A DNA stretch of 64,000 nt from Spirochaetota bacterium (GCA_016214035.1 JACRPF010000021.1:62001-126000), one strand, 5' to 3'. Shown: positions 9,301 to 17,969, counted from the first letter of the stretch. Translations and numbers: made by a program. Notes: generated by a model from the letters alone, not told the origin.

Positions 9301-10737
9301 CTATCCTTTCGGCTTTATCTTCACGAGCTTGTCGGTAATGACCTTTTCATTGTATATCTCGGGCAGATTTTTCTTCACCATTTCAATAAGCTCGTCGTCG
9401 GATATGGCTGTAATGCGTCCCGCCTCGTATTCCTTTACCGACCATTCGTAGATAACCTTTACACCCGCATTATCCTTGGCAACCTCATGGGCTCGGTCAA
9501 GATTGAAATACACATTAATCCACGCGGTGATGCCGGCCGTACCCGACTTGTCGGTAATCATAACCTCGGGCGGCCGGTTGAGTATCTTCGTCGTGTCGAA
9601 GATGTTATAGATCTCCTCGTCTTTGAGGAGTCCATCGGCGTGAATGCCGGCGCGGGTTGTATTGAAATCCTTGCCCACGAACGGCATATTGCTCGGAATA
9701 ACCGTATTCGTGTGCGCCTCGAGATAATCGCGTATTTCGGTAATCGCTGAAAGGTCCATGCCGTTCGTCGTGCCGAAAATCTGCGCATACTCGATGCACA
9801 TGCCTTCCAGCGGCGTGTTGCCCGTGCGCTCGCCGAAACCGAGTATGGTGGTATTGACCGCCGCGCAGCCGTAGAGCCACGCGGTGGACGCGTTGATGAG
9901 TCCTTTGTAGAAATCATTGTGTCCGTGCCACTCGATCTGTTCCGACGGCACACCTGCGTACTCGCGAAGACCGTATATAGTCCCCTGCACCGAACGCGGC
10001 AGCGCCACGCCGGCATATGTAACGCCAAGACCTAACGTATCGCAGGCACGAATTTTGATGGGCATCTTCGACTCTTCCGCAAGGCGCATGAGCGCGGTTG
10101 CGAACGGCACCACGAAACCATAAAAATCGGCCCGCGTGATGTCTTCAAAATGACAGCGCGGCAGGATACCCGCGGAAAGCGCATCCTTCACGATACCCAG
10201 ATACTGATCGAGCACTTTCGCCCGCGACGTTTTCATCTTCTTGAAAATATGATAATCGGAAACCGAGGTAAGAATTCCCGTTTCCTTCATGCCTATTTTT
10301 TTCACCAGTTCGAAATCGCCTTTGGTCGCACGCACCCAGGATGTAATCTCGGGAAAGCGATACCCGAGCGCCATGCACGCCTCGGCCGCCGAACGGTCGC
10401 GTTCGCTGTAGAGAAAGAACTCCGTCTGCCGTATCATGCCGTTGGGCCCGCCGAGCCGGCTCAACAGTTTAAACAGTGCCACGATGTCGTCCTGCGCATA
10501 CGGCGGACGCGCCTGCTGGCCGTCGCGGAACGAGGTGTCGGTTATCCACACATCCTTCGGCGTATGCATGGGCACCACGCGGTCGTTGAACGGTATGGTT
10601 GGTATTTCGGTATAGGGAAAAATGTTCCGGTAGTACTGACCCTCTTTTTCATCGACGAGATGATAGTGGTCGGGGGCTGCCTTGAGCCTGTTCGTCTTGC
10701 TGTCGCGCACCAGCGGCCGGTCGAGATTGCTTTCCAT
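9301..10737 (-). CDS. Isopropylmalate/homocitrate/Re-citrate synthase-family enzyme
   Basis: 478 residues of the DRE-TIM metallolyase family (acyl-CoA plus 2-oxoacid Claisen condensation). The barrel begins with ITDTSFRDGQQARPP, where R and D are catalytic, and the divalent metal His pair is in EWHGHNDFYKG. GFGERTGNTPLEGM and AGIHADGLLKDEEIYNIFD complete the signature. There is no LeuA C-terminal allosteric domain of normal size; only about 90 residues follow the barrel. The combination SDYHIFKKM with PRCHFEDITRADFYGF reminds me more of Re-type citrate synthases than of LeuA, but I cannot align them here. AAGGA lies nine bases before the ATG. LeuD lies upstream in the same operon, which fits a leucine, lysine or citrate/aconitate step alike. 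Confidence 0.8.
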   Translation of the reverse strand: MESNLDRPLVRDSKTNRLKAAPDHYHLVDEKEGQYYRNIFPYTEIPTIPFNDRVVPMHTPKDVWITDTSFRDGQQARPPYAQDDIVALFKLLSRLGGPNGMIRQTEFFLYSERDRSAAEACMALGYRFPEITSWVRATKGDFELVKKIGMKETGILTSVSDYHIFKKMKTSRAKVLDQYLGIVKDALSAGILPRCHFEDITRADFYGFVVPFATALMRLAEESKMPIKIRACDTLGLGVTYAGVALPRSVQGTIYGLREYAGVPSEQIEWHGHNDFYKGLINASTAWLYGCAAVNTTILGFGERTGNTPLEGMCIEYAQIFGTTNGMDLSAITEIRDYLEAHTNTVIPSNMPFVGKDFNTTRAGIHADGLLKDEEIYNIFDTTKILNRPPEVMITDKSGTAGITAWINVYFNLDRAHEVAKDNAGVKVIYEWSVKEYEAGRITAISDDELIEMVKKNLPEIYNEKVITDKLVKIKPKG

Positions 10738-10853
10738 GCGGGTCGTCCTTAGTTTTGTGCTCGCACCGGGTATGTATTACCCACACAGATGCGGCGGTGC
10801 TAATGTATATAAAAAAACATATAATGCAACAGCGGGAACGGGCGTTCTGATGA

Positions 10854-10873
10854 TATAGGAAATCGAATTCCTA
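10854..10873 (-). terminator. Weak hairpin downstream of the LeuD gene
   Basis: ATAGGAA and TTCCTAT pair around six bases, in the 159-base gap between the LeuD gene and the synthase gene. No T-run follows on the minus strand, so it may only attenuate or stabilise the transcript. Confidence 0.3.
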
Positions 10874-10896
10874 TCTTTATGTTTCGCAGAAACGGC

Positions 10897-11397
10897 TTAC
10901 TGAGCGGCGGTTACCCGCTTCCTGGCATAGTTCATAAGTCCGCCGGCGCTGATAAGCTCCTGCATGAACGGCGGGAACGGTTTTACCGTATAGGACTGGT
11001 TCTTCGTGATATTGCGGATGACGCCTTTCTCAAAATCAACCTCGAGACTGTCGCCCGAAGCTATCGCCGCCGAAGCCTCTTTGGATTCAAGTATCGGCAG
11101 ACCGATATTGATGGCGTTGCGGTAGAATATGCGCGCGAACGATTCCGCGATGACGCAGCTGATGTTCGCGGCCTTGATGGCGATGGGCGCATGCTCGCGC
11201 GACGATCCGCAGCCGAAATTCTCGGCAGCCACGATGATGTCGCCGGCCTTCGCTTTTTTCATGAAATCCTTATCGATGTCTTCCATACAATGCAGGGCGA
11301 GTTCCGCGGGATCCGATGTGTTCAGATAACGCGCCGGGATTATCTCGTCGGTATTGACGTGTGCGCCGAATTTGTGAGCGATGCCTGCGGACTTCAT
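10897..11397 (-). CDS. leuD: 3-isopropylmalate dehydratase small subunit (aconitase swivel domain)
   Basis: 166 residues, the archaeal/bacterial short LeuD-HacB type. The swivel-domain signature is [14 protein letters not shown], with [11 protein letters not shown] near residue 17. It needs a LeuC-type large subunit carrying the 4Fe-4S cluster, which is absent from this window. It therefore hydrates isopropylmalate, homoaconitate or a similar acid only with a partner coded elsewhere. GGAGGAG six bases before the ATG fixes the start. It lies 18 bases after the outer-membrane protein gene and upstream of the synthase gene, so the pair are probably co-expressed. The symbol is a family name; the actual substrate is not settled. 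Confidence 0.87.
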   Translation of the reverse strand: MKSAGIAHKFGAHVNTDEIIPARYLNTSDPAELALHCMEDIDKDFMKKAKAGDIIVAAENFGCGSSREHAPIAIKAANISCVIAESFARIFYRNAINIGLPILESKEASAAIASGDSLEVDFEKGVIRNITKNQSYTVKPFPPFMQELISAGGLMNYARKRVTAAQ

Positions 11398-11415
11398 GGT
11401 AGTCTCCTCCGGATA

Positions 11416-12342
11416 TTAGAACAGAACGTCAACGCCCACCGTATGATTGAGACCGGTGAGCGAATAGCTGTCGGTATACAAAGCGTAATCGATGCGTACA
11501 TGCCAGAAAGCGATGCCTGCGCCGATGGACGGTGCCGTTTTATTGAGCCCCGCGCGGATGAACACACCCTGCGAAATCGGATCCTCGTTGGACGCCGGTT
11601 TGCCGTTGAATGAAACAACCTTATACTCGCCGCCGAGCGCAAAATCAACATCTGACGACGGGAGCGCGTAACTGAACGTAAGCCCCACGGCGAACTTGCC
11701 CTCGGACTTGAACCCGAGCCCGACGATGATGCGTGAATCGAGATCGAACAAGGTGTTGTGGTAGTACACGCCGAGATTCCGGAGCACCACGGCAAGCTGC
11801 AGACTTTTGATAAACAGCGAGCGAGAGAACGCCGCGTTGAGCGCCACACCCCACGCGGATTCGGTGGCATCGAGGAGCGTGTGATAATATTTCACCGACG
11901 CACCGATGTAATTGTCGTTGAGATCAAACGCGGCACCGGCGATGCCGGTAAAGCTTCCGTAATTGAAATTGCCGGTGTGAACATCGGTATCTGAATACTG
12001 ACCGACGCCGACGGTATAATCGCCTTTTGCCCCGAGCCCGAACGCCCATGCATTCTCCGCGTCGCGCACGGTAAGCGCCGCCGTTCCGCGATAACCGCCG
12101 AACGCGGTATAGTCCGCCGAGAACGAAATGCCGCTTCTCATAATCATCGGCATGAGCGCGGGGTTGATATATATCGCATTCGGGTCATCGATGATAGATT
12201 CGGATGCGCCGCCCATTGCGGCGTCGCGCGCCGAGGTGACATCGTCAACGGCAAGTTCGCGTACCGCTGTTGTACCCACTGCGGAAAGCATGAACGCCGA
12301 GACGGCGGCACATAATAGTGCGGAAAAACATATCCGTTTCAT
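11416..12342 (-). CDS. PorV/PorQ-type outer-membrane beta-barrel protein (UPF0164)
   Basis: 308 residues. A signal peptide (MKRICFSALLCAAVSAFMLS) leads to the family signature DDVTSARDAAMGGASESIIDDPNA, followed by INPALMP, then alternating strands with aromatic ends typical of a FadL-like barrel and a C-terminal Phe (VGVDVLF). UPF0164 proteins are common in spirochaetes and Bacteroidetes; roles range from transport to anchoring of secreted proteins. The ATG overlaps the stop codon of the upstream FlgD-like gene (ATGA), indicating translational coupling. The function here is most likely an outer-membrane transporter or scaffold that works with that secreted neighbour. Confidence 0.8.
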   Translation of the reverse strand: MKRICFSALLCAAVSAFMLSAVGTTAVRELAVDDVTSARDAAMGGASESIIDDPNAIYINPALMPMIMRSGISFSADYTAFGGYRGTAALTVRDAENAWAFGLGAKGDYTVGVGQYSDTDVHTGNFNYGSFTGIAGAAFDLNDNYIGASVKYYHTLLDATESAWGVALNAAFSRSLFIKSLQLAVVLRNLGVYYHNTLFDLDSRIIVGLGFKSEGKFAVGLTFSYALPSSDVDFALGGEYKVVSFNGKPASNEDPISQGVFIRAGLNKTAPSIGAGIAFWHVRIDYALYTDSYSLTGLNHTVGVDVLF

Positions 12343-12716
12343 CGCAGCACCACCTTGGTGAACGCGGTGCGGACATCGCCGTCAGTCGTACGGACGGTGA
12401 CTTTTCCATAATACATCCCCGCGGGGAGTATCTTTCCGCTGTTGTCGACACCGCGCCATTGTAGCGAATGTTTATCGACGGTCACCGTTGTCCACACGGC
12501 CGCGGCATCGCTTGTGTAAAGCACTTTGCCCTGAGCATTATAAATTGCAAGTACCGCAGACTGAAAACCGGTCGTACTTACGACAAAGGTCGCCGAGCCG
12601 GAAGCCGGCGTAAACGGATTCGGATATGAATGAAAATCGGATTCGGATATGGTGATCCGTTCTGCGGCAAATGCACTCACCGCCGCAAACAGCATTACCA
12701 GCAGTATCGATCTCAT
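12339..12716 (-). CDS. Small secreted protein with FlgD-like Ig domain
   Basis: 125 residues. A cleavable signal peptide ends near AVSAFAA; the rest is one FlgD-type immunoglobulin-like fold, seen as SYPNPFTP at the start, LQWRGVDNSGKILPAGMYYGKV in the middle and a final VVLR. Such modules are usually the tail of larger secreted or surface proteins; here it stands alone. An upstream in-frame ATG at 12731 exists, but GAGGGAG directly before the ATG at 12716 and the clean signal peptide favour the shorter form. The stop overlaps the start of the UPF0164 barrel gene, suggesting that the two proteins act together at the outer membrane. Confidence 0.72.
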   Translation of the reverse strand: MRSILLVMLFAAVSAFAAERITISESDFHSYPNPFTPASGSATFVVSTTGFQSAVLAIYNAQGKVLYTSDAAAVWTTVTVDKHSLQWRGVDNSGKILPAGMYYGKVTVRTTDGDVRTAFTKVVLR

Positions 12717-12752
12717 CGTGCACTCCCTCATTCGCGAAAGATATGATATCGG

Positions 12753-13562
12753 TCAGTTGGTGAAAAGAATGCGGCCGCAGTTGAAACAGACGATGATCTG
12801 ATTCTGCCGCCGTACTTCGTTGACCGTCATCTTCGGTATGGTGATATGGCATGCAGAGCAGGTGCCGTTCTCGATCTTTGAAAGCGCCCTGCCGCTGTAT
12901 TTCTCTTTGATCCGCGTATAATGCTCGAATATGCTCCGGTCGATCTTCGACTCGAGCGCCTTCTTGTACATCTGATATTCGTGAATTATCGTCTCGTTCT
13001 TGCTTTTCTGTGTGGATTCCCAAAGCTCATATGCGTAGACCTGACTGTCCGCCCGCTGCAGTTCGATGAGATATTTTATCTGTCCTTCTGTCTCATATTT
13101 CGATTCAAGTTCTTTTGCCGAACCGAGCGTACGGAGAATATCGTCTGCGCCTTTCGCCACGGACAATTTCGACATGATGTCTTTCTGGCTGATAAGGAAT
13201 ATCAACTGTGAAAGTATGCTGACATATTCATCAGCATTGTCCTCATCGGCGATAAGCACGAAAATAACTTTGACCTTCTGTCCGTCAAGCGACTGAAAAT
13301 CGATTTCTTCTTTAAGAATCGCGACGAAGATTTCCGTTTCCTTTACGCCTTTGATGCGCCCGTGCGGCACCGCGATGCCGTTGCCGATGCCCGTTGACTC
13401 CTCGATTTCACGTGTCTCAAGCGCCGATAGAATCTTTTTCTTGTCACCGTCAGTGGATTCGGCGATCTTGTCACTGAGGAGCTTAAGCGCCTCGTCTTTC
13501 GTGGCAACCGCTACGTCCTCGAATATATGATTTTTTTTGATCTTGTCGATGACTTTAAGCAT
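12753..13562 (-). CDS. PTS EIIA(Ntr)-type domain fused to C4 zinc ribbon
   Basis: 269 residues. Residues 1-150 are a PtsN-like EIIA domain with the phosphorylatable H67 in GIAVPHGRI. Residues ~155-230 are a charged helical hairpin, and the end is a zinc ribbon with Cys235/238 and Cys259/262 (CSACH ... CFNCGR), very like the C-terminal ribbon of the DUF164/zf-RING_7 family. EIIA(Ntr) proteins take phosphate from EI(Ntr)-HPr homologues and regulate targets by phosphorylation state; no sugar-permease genes are nearby, so a regulatory role is likely. An upstream in-frame start exists, but AAGGAG six bases before the ATG at 13562 decides the start. It heads the minus-strand run down to the synthase gene. 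Confidence 0.85.
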   Translation of the reverse strand: MLKVIDKIKKNHIFEDVAVATKDEALKLLSDKIAESTDGDKKKILSALETREIEESTGIGNGIAVPHGRIKGVKETEIFVAILKEEIDFQSLDGQKVKVIFVLIADEDNADEYVSILSQLIFLISQKDIMSKLSVAKGADDILRTLGSAKELESKYETEGQIKYLIELQRADSQVYAYELWESTQKSKNETIIHEYQMYKKALESKIDRSIFEHYTRIKEKYSGRALSKIENGTCSACHITIPKMTVNEVRRQNQIIVCFNCGRILFTN

Positions 13563-13608
13563 GGGCGCTCCTTGTTGATGGCGGCGGCAATTGCCGGCAC
13601 GCGAAACC

Positions 13609-13636
13609 ATTGTAGCGTAACTGAAAAAAAATGCAA
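13609..13636 (-). promoter_or_regulatory. Promoter for the EIIA-zinc ribbon operon
   Basis: On the minus strand TTGCAT (13636-13631), 16 bases, TACAAT (13614-13609), about 47 bases before the ATG. Confidence 0.55.
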
Positions 13637-13756
13637 GCGTTGCGGCATAGCATATACTATGGAAAAGATACGCATTACCCGACTGAATATATTTTAGTAA
13701 ACATATTTCACCGTTGTTCGATAATAGAAAGGAAATCTCTGAGGAGTGGTCTAACC

Positions 13757-14821
13757 ATGCCGCACTACGAACGATTCAAACACCGCCCGCGGGAACGACT
13801 GCTACCCCGCGGTTCACATGAACATTTCATCCGCGAAAACCGCTTTTTCGCCCGCACGCAGAAGAAAAAGGGTCCCGATAATTCCGCGCTGATACGTAAT
13901 ATCATCATCATTGCGCTTATTGTCGGCGGTATCTATCTCCTGAAAAACGGCGGAAAAGAGAAGATAGCGGCTCTTTTCCATACCCCCCCCACCCCCGCAG
14001 CGATGCTGAAAAAGTCTGACACCGAAACTGACGAACGCAGCAAGCGCATGTCGGCGGCGCTTAAAAAGTTTTTTTCCGACGTCCCGGCCGCACAGCCTGA
14101 ACGGAGACTTGAGGTGGTCACCAAAAAAAACGAGCGTGAAGTGGTACGCCGTGAAACGGTAACCCTTCCGCGTGAACGGACACGGACCAATGAACGCACC
14201 GTTGCAACGCGGCATGAGCGGACCGCCTCCGCTGCCGAATCCGCAGCATCACGCGAAGCCTTTCATCGCGCCGAGGATGCGGTAACTGCATCGAAAAGCG
14301 ATTCAAAAACGGAACGTACGGAACGTACGGAACGTACGGAACGCACCGTGGCCAGGACCGTACGTACGGAGACCGAGCCTACCCTGAAAAATCCGGATAT
14401 CTATTTCATCAAATATGACGAGGAAAAAGGCAGCATAGAACTGACACCCCGCAAACGGACGCTCGGTGAACATGTGGAACTTAAGGAGGCGATTAATGCG
14501 CTTCTCGAAGGGCCGCATGCGAAGGAAAAGGACGAGAATGTCATCACCTGCATCCCGGAACAGGCGCACCTGAACGATGTGAAACGGGAAGGTGATACGG
14601 TATATCTCGACTTCAACAGCGCATTCGAGTTCAATCCCCTCGGACGCGAAGGACTCAAGGCGCAGCTCTATCAGATTATCTACACCGCAACGGATTTTCC
14701 CGGCGTAAAACAGGTTGTCATACTCATCAACGGCAAACGCCGTGATTCGATCGGCGGCGAAGGTTTTGCGGTGAACAAACCGTTCACGCGCCCCGGCAAG
14801 CGCTCGTTCTCGGTGCAGTGA
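13757..14821 (+). CDS. Membrane-anchored GerMN-domain protein
   Basis: 354 residues from the ATG at 13757, which has GAGGAG ten bases upstream; a longer in-frame start at 13631 would add 42 unrelated residues. Order: a basic N-terminal tail (~45), one membrane helix (IRNIIIIALIVGGIYLL, about 48-65), a long Arg/Glu/Thr-rich linker (~80-210) and a GerMN domain (~225-350) with HVELKEAINALLEGP and VYLDFNSAFEFNPLG. GerMN domains occur in spore GerM and in cell-envelope proteins of non-sporulating bacteria, where they are thought to act in the periplasm near peptidoglycan. The linker contains a 9-base tandem repeat (see 14311). It is transcribed divergently from the EIIA-zinc ribbon gene. Confidence 0.78.
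   Translation: MPHYERFKHRPRERLLPRGSHEHFIRENRFFARTQKKKGPDNSALIRNIIIIALIVGGIYLLKNGGKEKIAALFHTPPTPAAMLKKSDTETDERSKRMSAALKKFFSDVPAAQPERRLEVVTKKNEREVVRRETVTLPRERTRTNERTVATRHERTASAAESAASREAFHRAEDAVTASKSDSKTERTERTERTERTVARTVRTETEPTLKNPDIYFIKYDEEKGSIELTPRKRTLGEHVELKEAINALLEGPHAKEKDENVITCIPEQAHLNDVKREGDTVYLDFNSAFEFNPLGREGLKAQLYQIIYTATDFPGVKQVVILINGKRRDSIGGEGFAVNKPFTRPGKRSFSVQ
14311..14346 (+). repeat. 9-base tandem repeat in the GerMN linker
   Basis: The unit ggaacgtac is repeated about three and a half times and encodes repeated Glu-Arg-Thr. It keeps frame at any copy number, so linker length can vary between strains. Confidence 0.85.
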
Positions 14822-14833
14822 CTACCGTCGTTC

Positions 14834-15709
14834 TTATCGTCTGAAATATACCGGAACCGACAGTTCCGTTTTATTGCCGGCGAAGTCCTCAGCCTCGGCG
14901 CTGAACACATGACGCGCTTTTGACGGCGTGATGAGACCGCCGCGGTAGAAATACTTGTCGGCGCCGTACACATCGTCGAACGGATACCCCGGTGCAACGC
15001 AATACTCATTGTTTTTTTTAATCAGATACGAGAAGTCGTAATCGCGCAGCACCGTATCGTCCATACTGATGCGCAGATGCTTGAGGCCCGTTTGAAAATT
15101 GCCTTCGGCGATATCATATGCCTTGACGAACAGTTTCATCTCGCCGCGCCCCCGGACTATGCTTCCGGAACGCAGATGCTCAAGCTTGAGATCGGGTTTT
15201 ATGAATATACCGTCGATGCGCGGGCGAAGGGCATCCTTAACCGGCGGCAGCAGCGTGAGCGGGTCGACAACCCGGTTCGATGCGATGTCTTCAACGGAAA
15301 GATGCAGATGCGCCCCGCCGGAACGCCCGGTATTCCCGGTAAGCGCAAGCACATCGTTGGTGCCGAGGAGCGCATATTCACGGCGTAACGTTCCTGCCGT
15401 CAGATGGTAAAAGTAGGTACGTATCTTTCCCTGATGTTCCATGACCGCCATATTGCCGGTACCGGTGGGCGAACGCGTGGGATCATCGAACTCATCGGTA
15501 TAGAAAATGATCTCGCCGGCGTACAGGGGACGTATCTCAAGACGATCACCGGCGATATCGATGCCGTTATGAAAATGATCATTGCGGTATTCGGCGAATG
15601 TACTCGTCAATTTTATCGGCGTCACCTCAACCGGCATGCGCGGTGATACGGGCATCTGGGCATGGGCGGCGATGCAGGTGATAAGCACTATGATGAACAG
15701 GTTTTTCAT
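14834..15709 (-). CDS. Secreted M23 (LytM-type) peptidase
   Basis: 291 residues with a signal peptide (MKNLFIIVLITCIAAHAQ). The M23 zinc-peptidase core is at about 40-150: H47 and D51 in HNGIDIAG, H102 in TYFYHLTAG and H136 in GGAHLHLSV, so all zinc and catalytic residues are present. The last ~130 residues are beta-rich and unassigned. It should cut peptidoglycan cross-bridges in the periplasm, or act as a regulator of such enzymes. An in-frame upstream ATG at 15727 exists, but the signal peptide and promoter point to 15709. There is no Shine-Dalgarno sequence: the -10 box ends six bases before this ATG, predicting a leaderless mRNA. Confidence 0.88.
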   Translation of the reverse strand: MKNLFIIVLITCIAAHAQMPVSPRMPVEVTPIKLTSTFAEYRNDHFHNGIDIAGDRLEIRPLYAGEIIFYTDEFDDPTRSPTGTGNMAVMEHQGKIRTYFYHLTAGTLRREYALLGTNDVLALTGNTGRSGGAHLHLSVEDIASNRVVDPLTLLPPVKDALRPRIDGIFIKPDLKLEHLRSGSIVRGRGEMKLFVKAYDIAEGNFQTGLKHLRISMDDTVLRDYDFSYLIKKNNEYCVAPGYPFDDVYGADKYFYRGGLITPSKARHVFSAEAEDFAGNKTELSVPVYFRR

Positions 15710-15715
15710 GAGGCT

Positions 15716-15743
15716 ACTGTATGGCATACAACCGGAAAGTCAA
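15716..15743 (-). promoter_or_regulatory. Promoter for the M23 peptidase, predicted leaderless
   Basis: On the minus strand TTGACT (15743-15738), 16 bases, TACAGT (15721-15716), then six bases and the ATG at 15709. Confidence 0.6.
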
Positions 15744-15790
15744 TATTTACAACTTTTGTATTTCATTTATTCAGCTTATTCAGCATACGT

Positions 15791-15930
15791 TATTGTCGCT
15801 CTCACGACGCATCCTGCGTCGTTGGCGCTCAGCGTAGCGCGGATGTTTACTTTCTCCCCGATATTGCAGCGCATCCGTGCGCTCATGGATGCTACAGGCT
15901 AATAATATTGGGTTGTAAGAAGTCCGCGCT
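15791..15930. repeat. Intergenic repeat R1, copy A
   Basis: It begins TATTGTCGCTCTC and ends CCGCGCT, as does the copy at 31331. Inside, GACGCA/TGCGTC pair round TCC (15806-15820), GTTGGCGCTC follows, and a larger hairpin GCATCCGTG/CATGGATGC spans 15871-15892. The end touches the stop codon of the CNNM-EIIA gene, so on the minus strand the element lies directly downstream of that gene and upstream of the M23 peptidase promoter. Confidence 0.8.
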
Positions 15931-17449
15931 ATGACATATCCGTCGTCTGCTCAACGGCGATTATCGTATCGTACAATTCTTTCGGTGAAACCGCATCGGC
16001 AAGCCTGTCCTCGAAATAGCCGCTGTCAAAGAGCTTAGCGATATGCGACAGCAGTATCTGGTGCAGCCGCGGCGCCTGCGCGGGGGTCAGAAGAATGAAG
16101 AGATAGCGTATCGTGTCCTTGCTTTTACTGGTGGGCGCCGCGATAGGCGTTTTCATCCGGGCAACGAATACGAACGCCCTCGTGATATTCTCAAGACGCG
16201 CATGCGGTATCGCCAGATGCCGTCCCACATAACTGCTGCCGAGCCGTTCGCGTTCGGCGATATGCGGCATAATCTCGGTGACCGGCAGCGGCAGCATGCC
16301 CTTGGGCAGACGGGAAAGCGCGTTGTGCGCGGCGGACGTTATCGACTGTCCTTCGACCTGCAGAAGTATCTGATCCGGTGATGACAGCGCGCCGCTTAAG
16401 CGTTCGGGCTTCTCGAGCGGATATTCCTCTTCAATCGTTCCCACTATCTCCTCGAGCACATCCTCAAGGGTGATATGTCCGGTCCACTTGTCTGATGCGT
16501 CGTAGACGGCAGCGAAATGCATCCCCCGCCGCTGCATATCGGTAAGCACCGATTCCAGCGTGTCAGTCTCGCGCACCTTCAAACAGGCGCGTACATAGCC
16601 GCAGATACCGGCTTCAACCGGAATACTGGTGCGCATGTAGAGGTCTTTTACATGGACAATGCCCACCGGACGATCATCCTCGCCAATCACCGGATACCGT
16701 GAATACCGGTACTTCGCGATGATAGCGTTAACCTCTTCCCGCGTCATCTTCGAACCGATGCTGCATGTTTTGTGACGTGATTGCATCACATTGCGGACGG
16801 TCAAACCGCCCATATCGAGGATATTTTCAATATACAGCAGTCTGCGGAACGACATGACGCCGGTGGACTGCGACTGCTCGAGAATGATGCGCACTTCGTC
16901 CTCGGAATGATCATCCGTCCGGTTCGTCGCGGGAATGCGCATCAAAAACAGCAGCGCATTCGAGACCGAGTTCAGTATCCACAACGGCACAATAAAGATA
17001 TAATAAAAAACGATTATCGGATACGCCGTGAACAGCGCCGCTTTTTCCGTCCTGCGGATAGCCATCGACTTGGGCACCAGTTCCCCGATGACGATATGCA
17101 GAAATGAGATGAACAGATACGCCACCGCCACCGAGATACCGTGCGCGGTATGCCCCGCGGCATCACCCATATGAAGCCAGGCGAGCAGCGGCTTAATGAG
17201 CCTTGCCAACGCCGGTTCGCCGACGAATCCAAGGCCGATACTCGCAAGCGTTATTCCTATCTGACACACCGAAAGAAACTGGTCCAGATGCGTCTGTATG
17301 TACTGTACCACCTTCGCCTGCCGGTTCCCCTTCTCGGCGAGTGCGTCCATTTGTGTTGGACGGGCCTTTACCGCGGCGAATTCCGCCAGAACGAAGAATG
17401 CATTCATAAGCAGAAGCAATACTGTAAGCATAAGAAATAATAAAACCAT
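15929..17449 (-). CDS. CNNM/CorC-type membrane protein fused to an EIIA domain
   Basis: 506 residues. Residues 1-185 are the CNNM (DUF21) transmembrane domain with three to four helices and the family motifs LNAFFVLAEFA-like start, QIGITLASIGLGFVGEP and GELVPKSMAIRR. Residues ~200-320 are a CBS pair (RYSRYPVIGEDDRPVGIVHVKD; FAAVYDASDKWTGHITLEDVLEEIVG). Instead of the usual CorC_HlyC domain, residues ~350-500 form a PTS EIIA-type domain with H416 in GRHLAIPHARL. CNNM proteins act in Mg2+ or other cation homeostasis; the fused EIIA suggests control by phosphorelay. AAAGGAT precedes the ATG. It lies 34 bases after rnhA on the same strand. Confidence 0.88.
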   Translation of the reverse strand: MVLLFLMLTVLLLLMNAFFVLAEFAAVKARPTQMDALAEKGNRQAKVVQYIQTHLDQFLSVCQIGITLASIGLGFVGEPALARLIKPLLAWLHMGDAAGHTAHGISVAVAYLFISFLHIVIGELVPKSMAIRRTEKAALFTAYPIIVFYYIFIVPLWILNSVSNALLFLMRIPATNRTDDHSEDEVRIILEQSQSTGVMSFRRLLYIENILDMGGLTVRNVMQSRHKTCSIGSKMTREEVNAIIAKYRYSRYPVIGEDDRPVGIVHVKDLYMRTSIPVEAGICGYVRACLKVRETDTLESVLTDMQRRGMHFAAVYDASDKWTGHITLEDVLEEIVGTIEEEYPLEKPERLSGALSSPDQILLQVEGQSITSAAHNALSRLPKGMLPLPVTEIMPHIAERERLGSSYVGRHLAIPHARLENITRAFVFVARMKTPIAAPTSKSKDTIRYLFILLTPAQAPRLHQILLSHIAKLFDSGYFEDRLADAVSPKELYDTIIAVEQTTDMS

Positions 17450-17483
17450 GCCGGGCTATCCTTTTACCTGTGACTCATGAGCG

Positions 17484-17960
17484 CTATTGAACCTGCCGCT
17501 CATGACGTACTATCGACGACCCGTGGGCCCTGTCCATAAGTTCATTGACGATGACGTCACAGCGTTCATTGCCGGGATTGGACGCATGGCCGCGCACCCA
17601 CTGCCAGCTCATGCGATGCGGTTTCGAAAGTTCGATGAGCCGTTCCCAGAGGTCGCGGTTCTCCACCGGTTTTTTATCCGACTTTTTCCAGCCCCGCCGT
17701 ACCCAGCCGGTTATCCATTCCGTCATGCCTTTCACCAGATAGGTGCTGTCGCTGATGAGCGTCACGGCGCATGGTTCGGTAAGCCTTGCCAGCGCTTCGA
17801 TTGCCGCCAAAAGTTCCATTTTATTGTTCGTCGTGTGCGGTGCGCTTCCGCCTATCTCAAGCTTCATACCGCCCGTTGTGTCGTGTATGATCGCCGCCCA
17901 GGCGCCTTTGCCGGGATTTCCCCTGCAGCCGCCGTCGGTGTGAATAATGACCGTCCCCAT
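17484..17960 (-). CDS. rnhA: Ribonuclease HI
   Basis: 158 residues, a single RNase H fold that cleaves the RNA strand of RNA-DNA hybrids. All catalytic residues are present: D9 in HTDGGCRGNPGKG, E49 in NNKMEL, D71 in ISDSTYLVKG, H125 in VRGHAS and D135 in NERCDVIVNE. The basic-protrusion region GWVRRGWKKSDKKPVENRDLW resembles E. coli-type enzymes. The ATG is ten bases after the AI-2E family gene stop on the same strand; no strong ribosome site is seen, so expression may depend on the upstream gene. Confidence 0.96.
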   Translation of the reverse strand: MGTVIIHTDGGCRGNPGKGAWAAIIHDTTGGMKLEIGGSAPHTTNNKMELLAAIEALARLTEPCAVTLISDSTYLVKGMTEWITGWVRRGWKKSDKKPVENRDLWERLIELSKPHRMSWQWVRGHASNPGNERCDVIVNELMDRAHGSSIVRHERQVQ

Positions 17961-17969
17961 GACCGGAGC

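Noticed and set aside
10897-11397. LeuD as proof of a leucine operon
   Set aside because: No leuC or leuB is near, and the swivel domain is shared by homoaconitase and other dehydratases.
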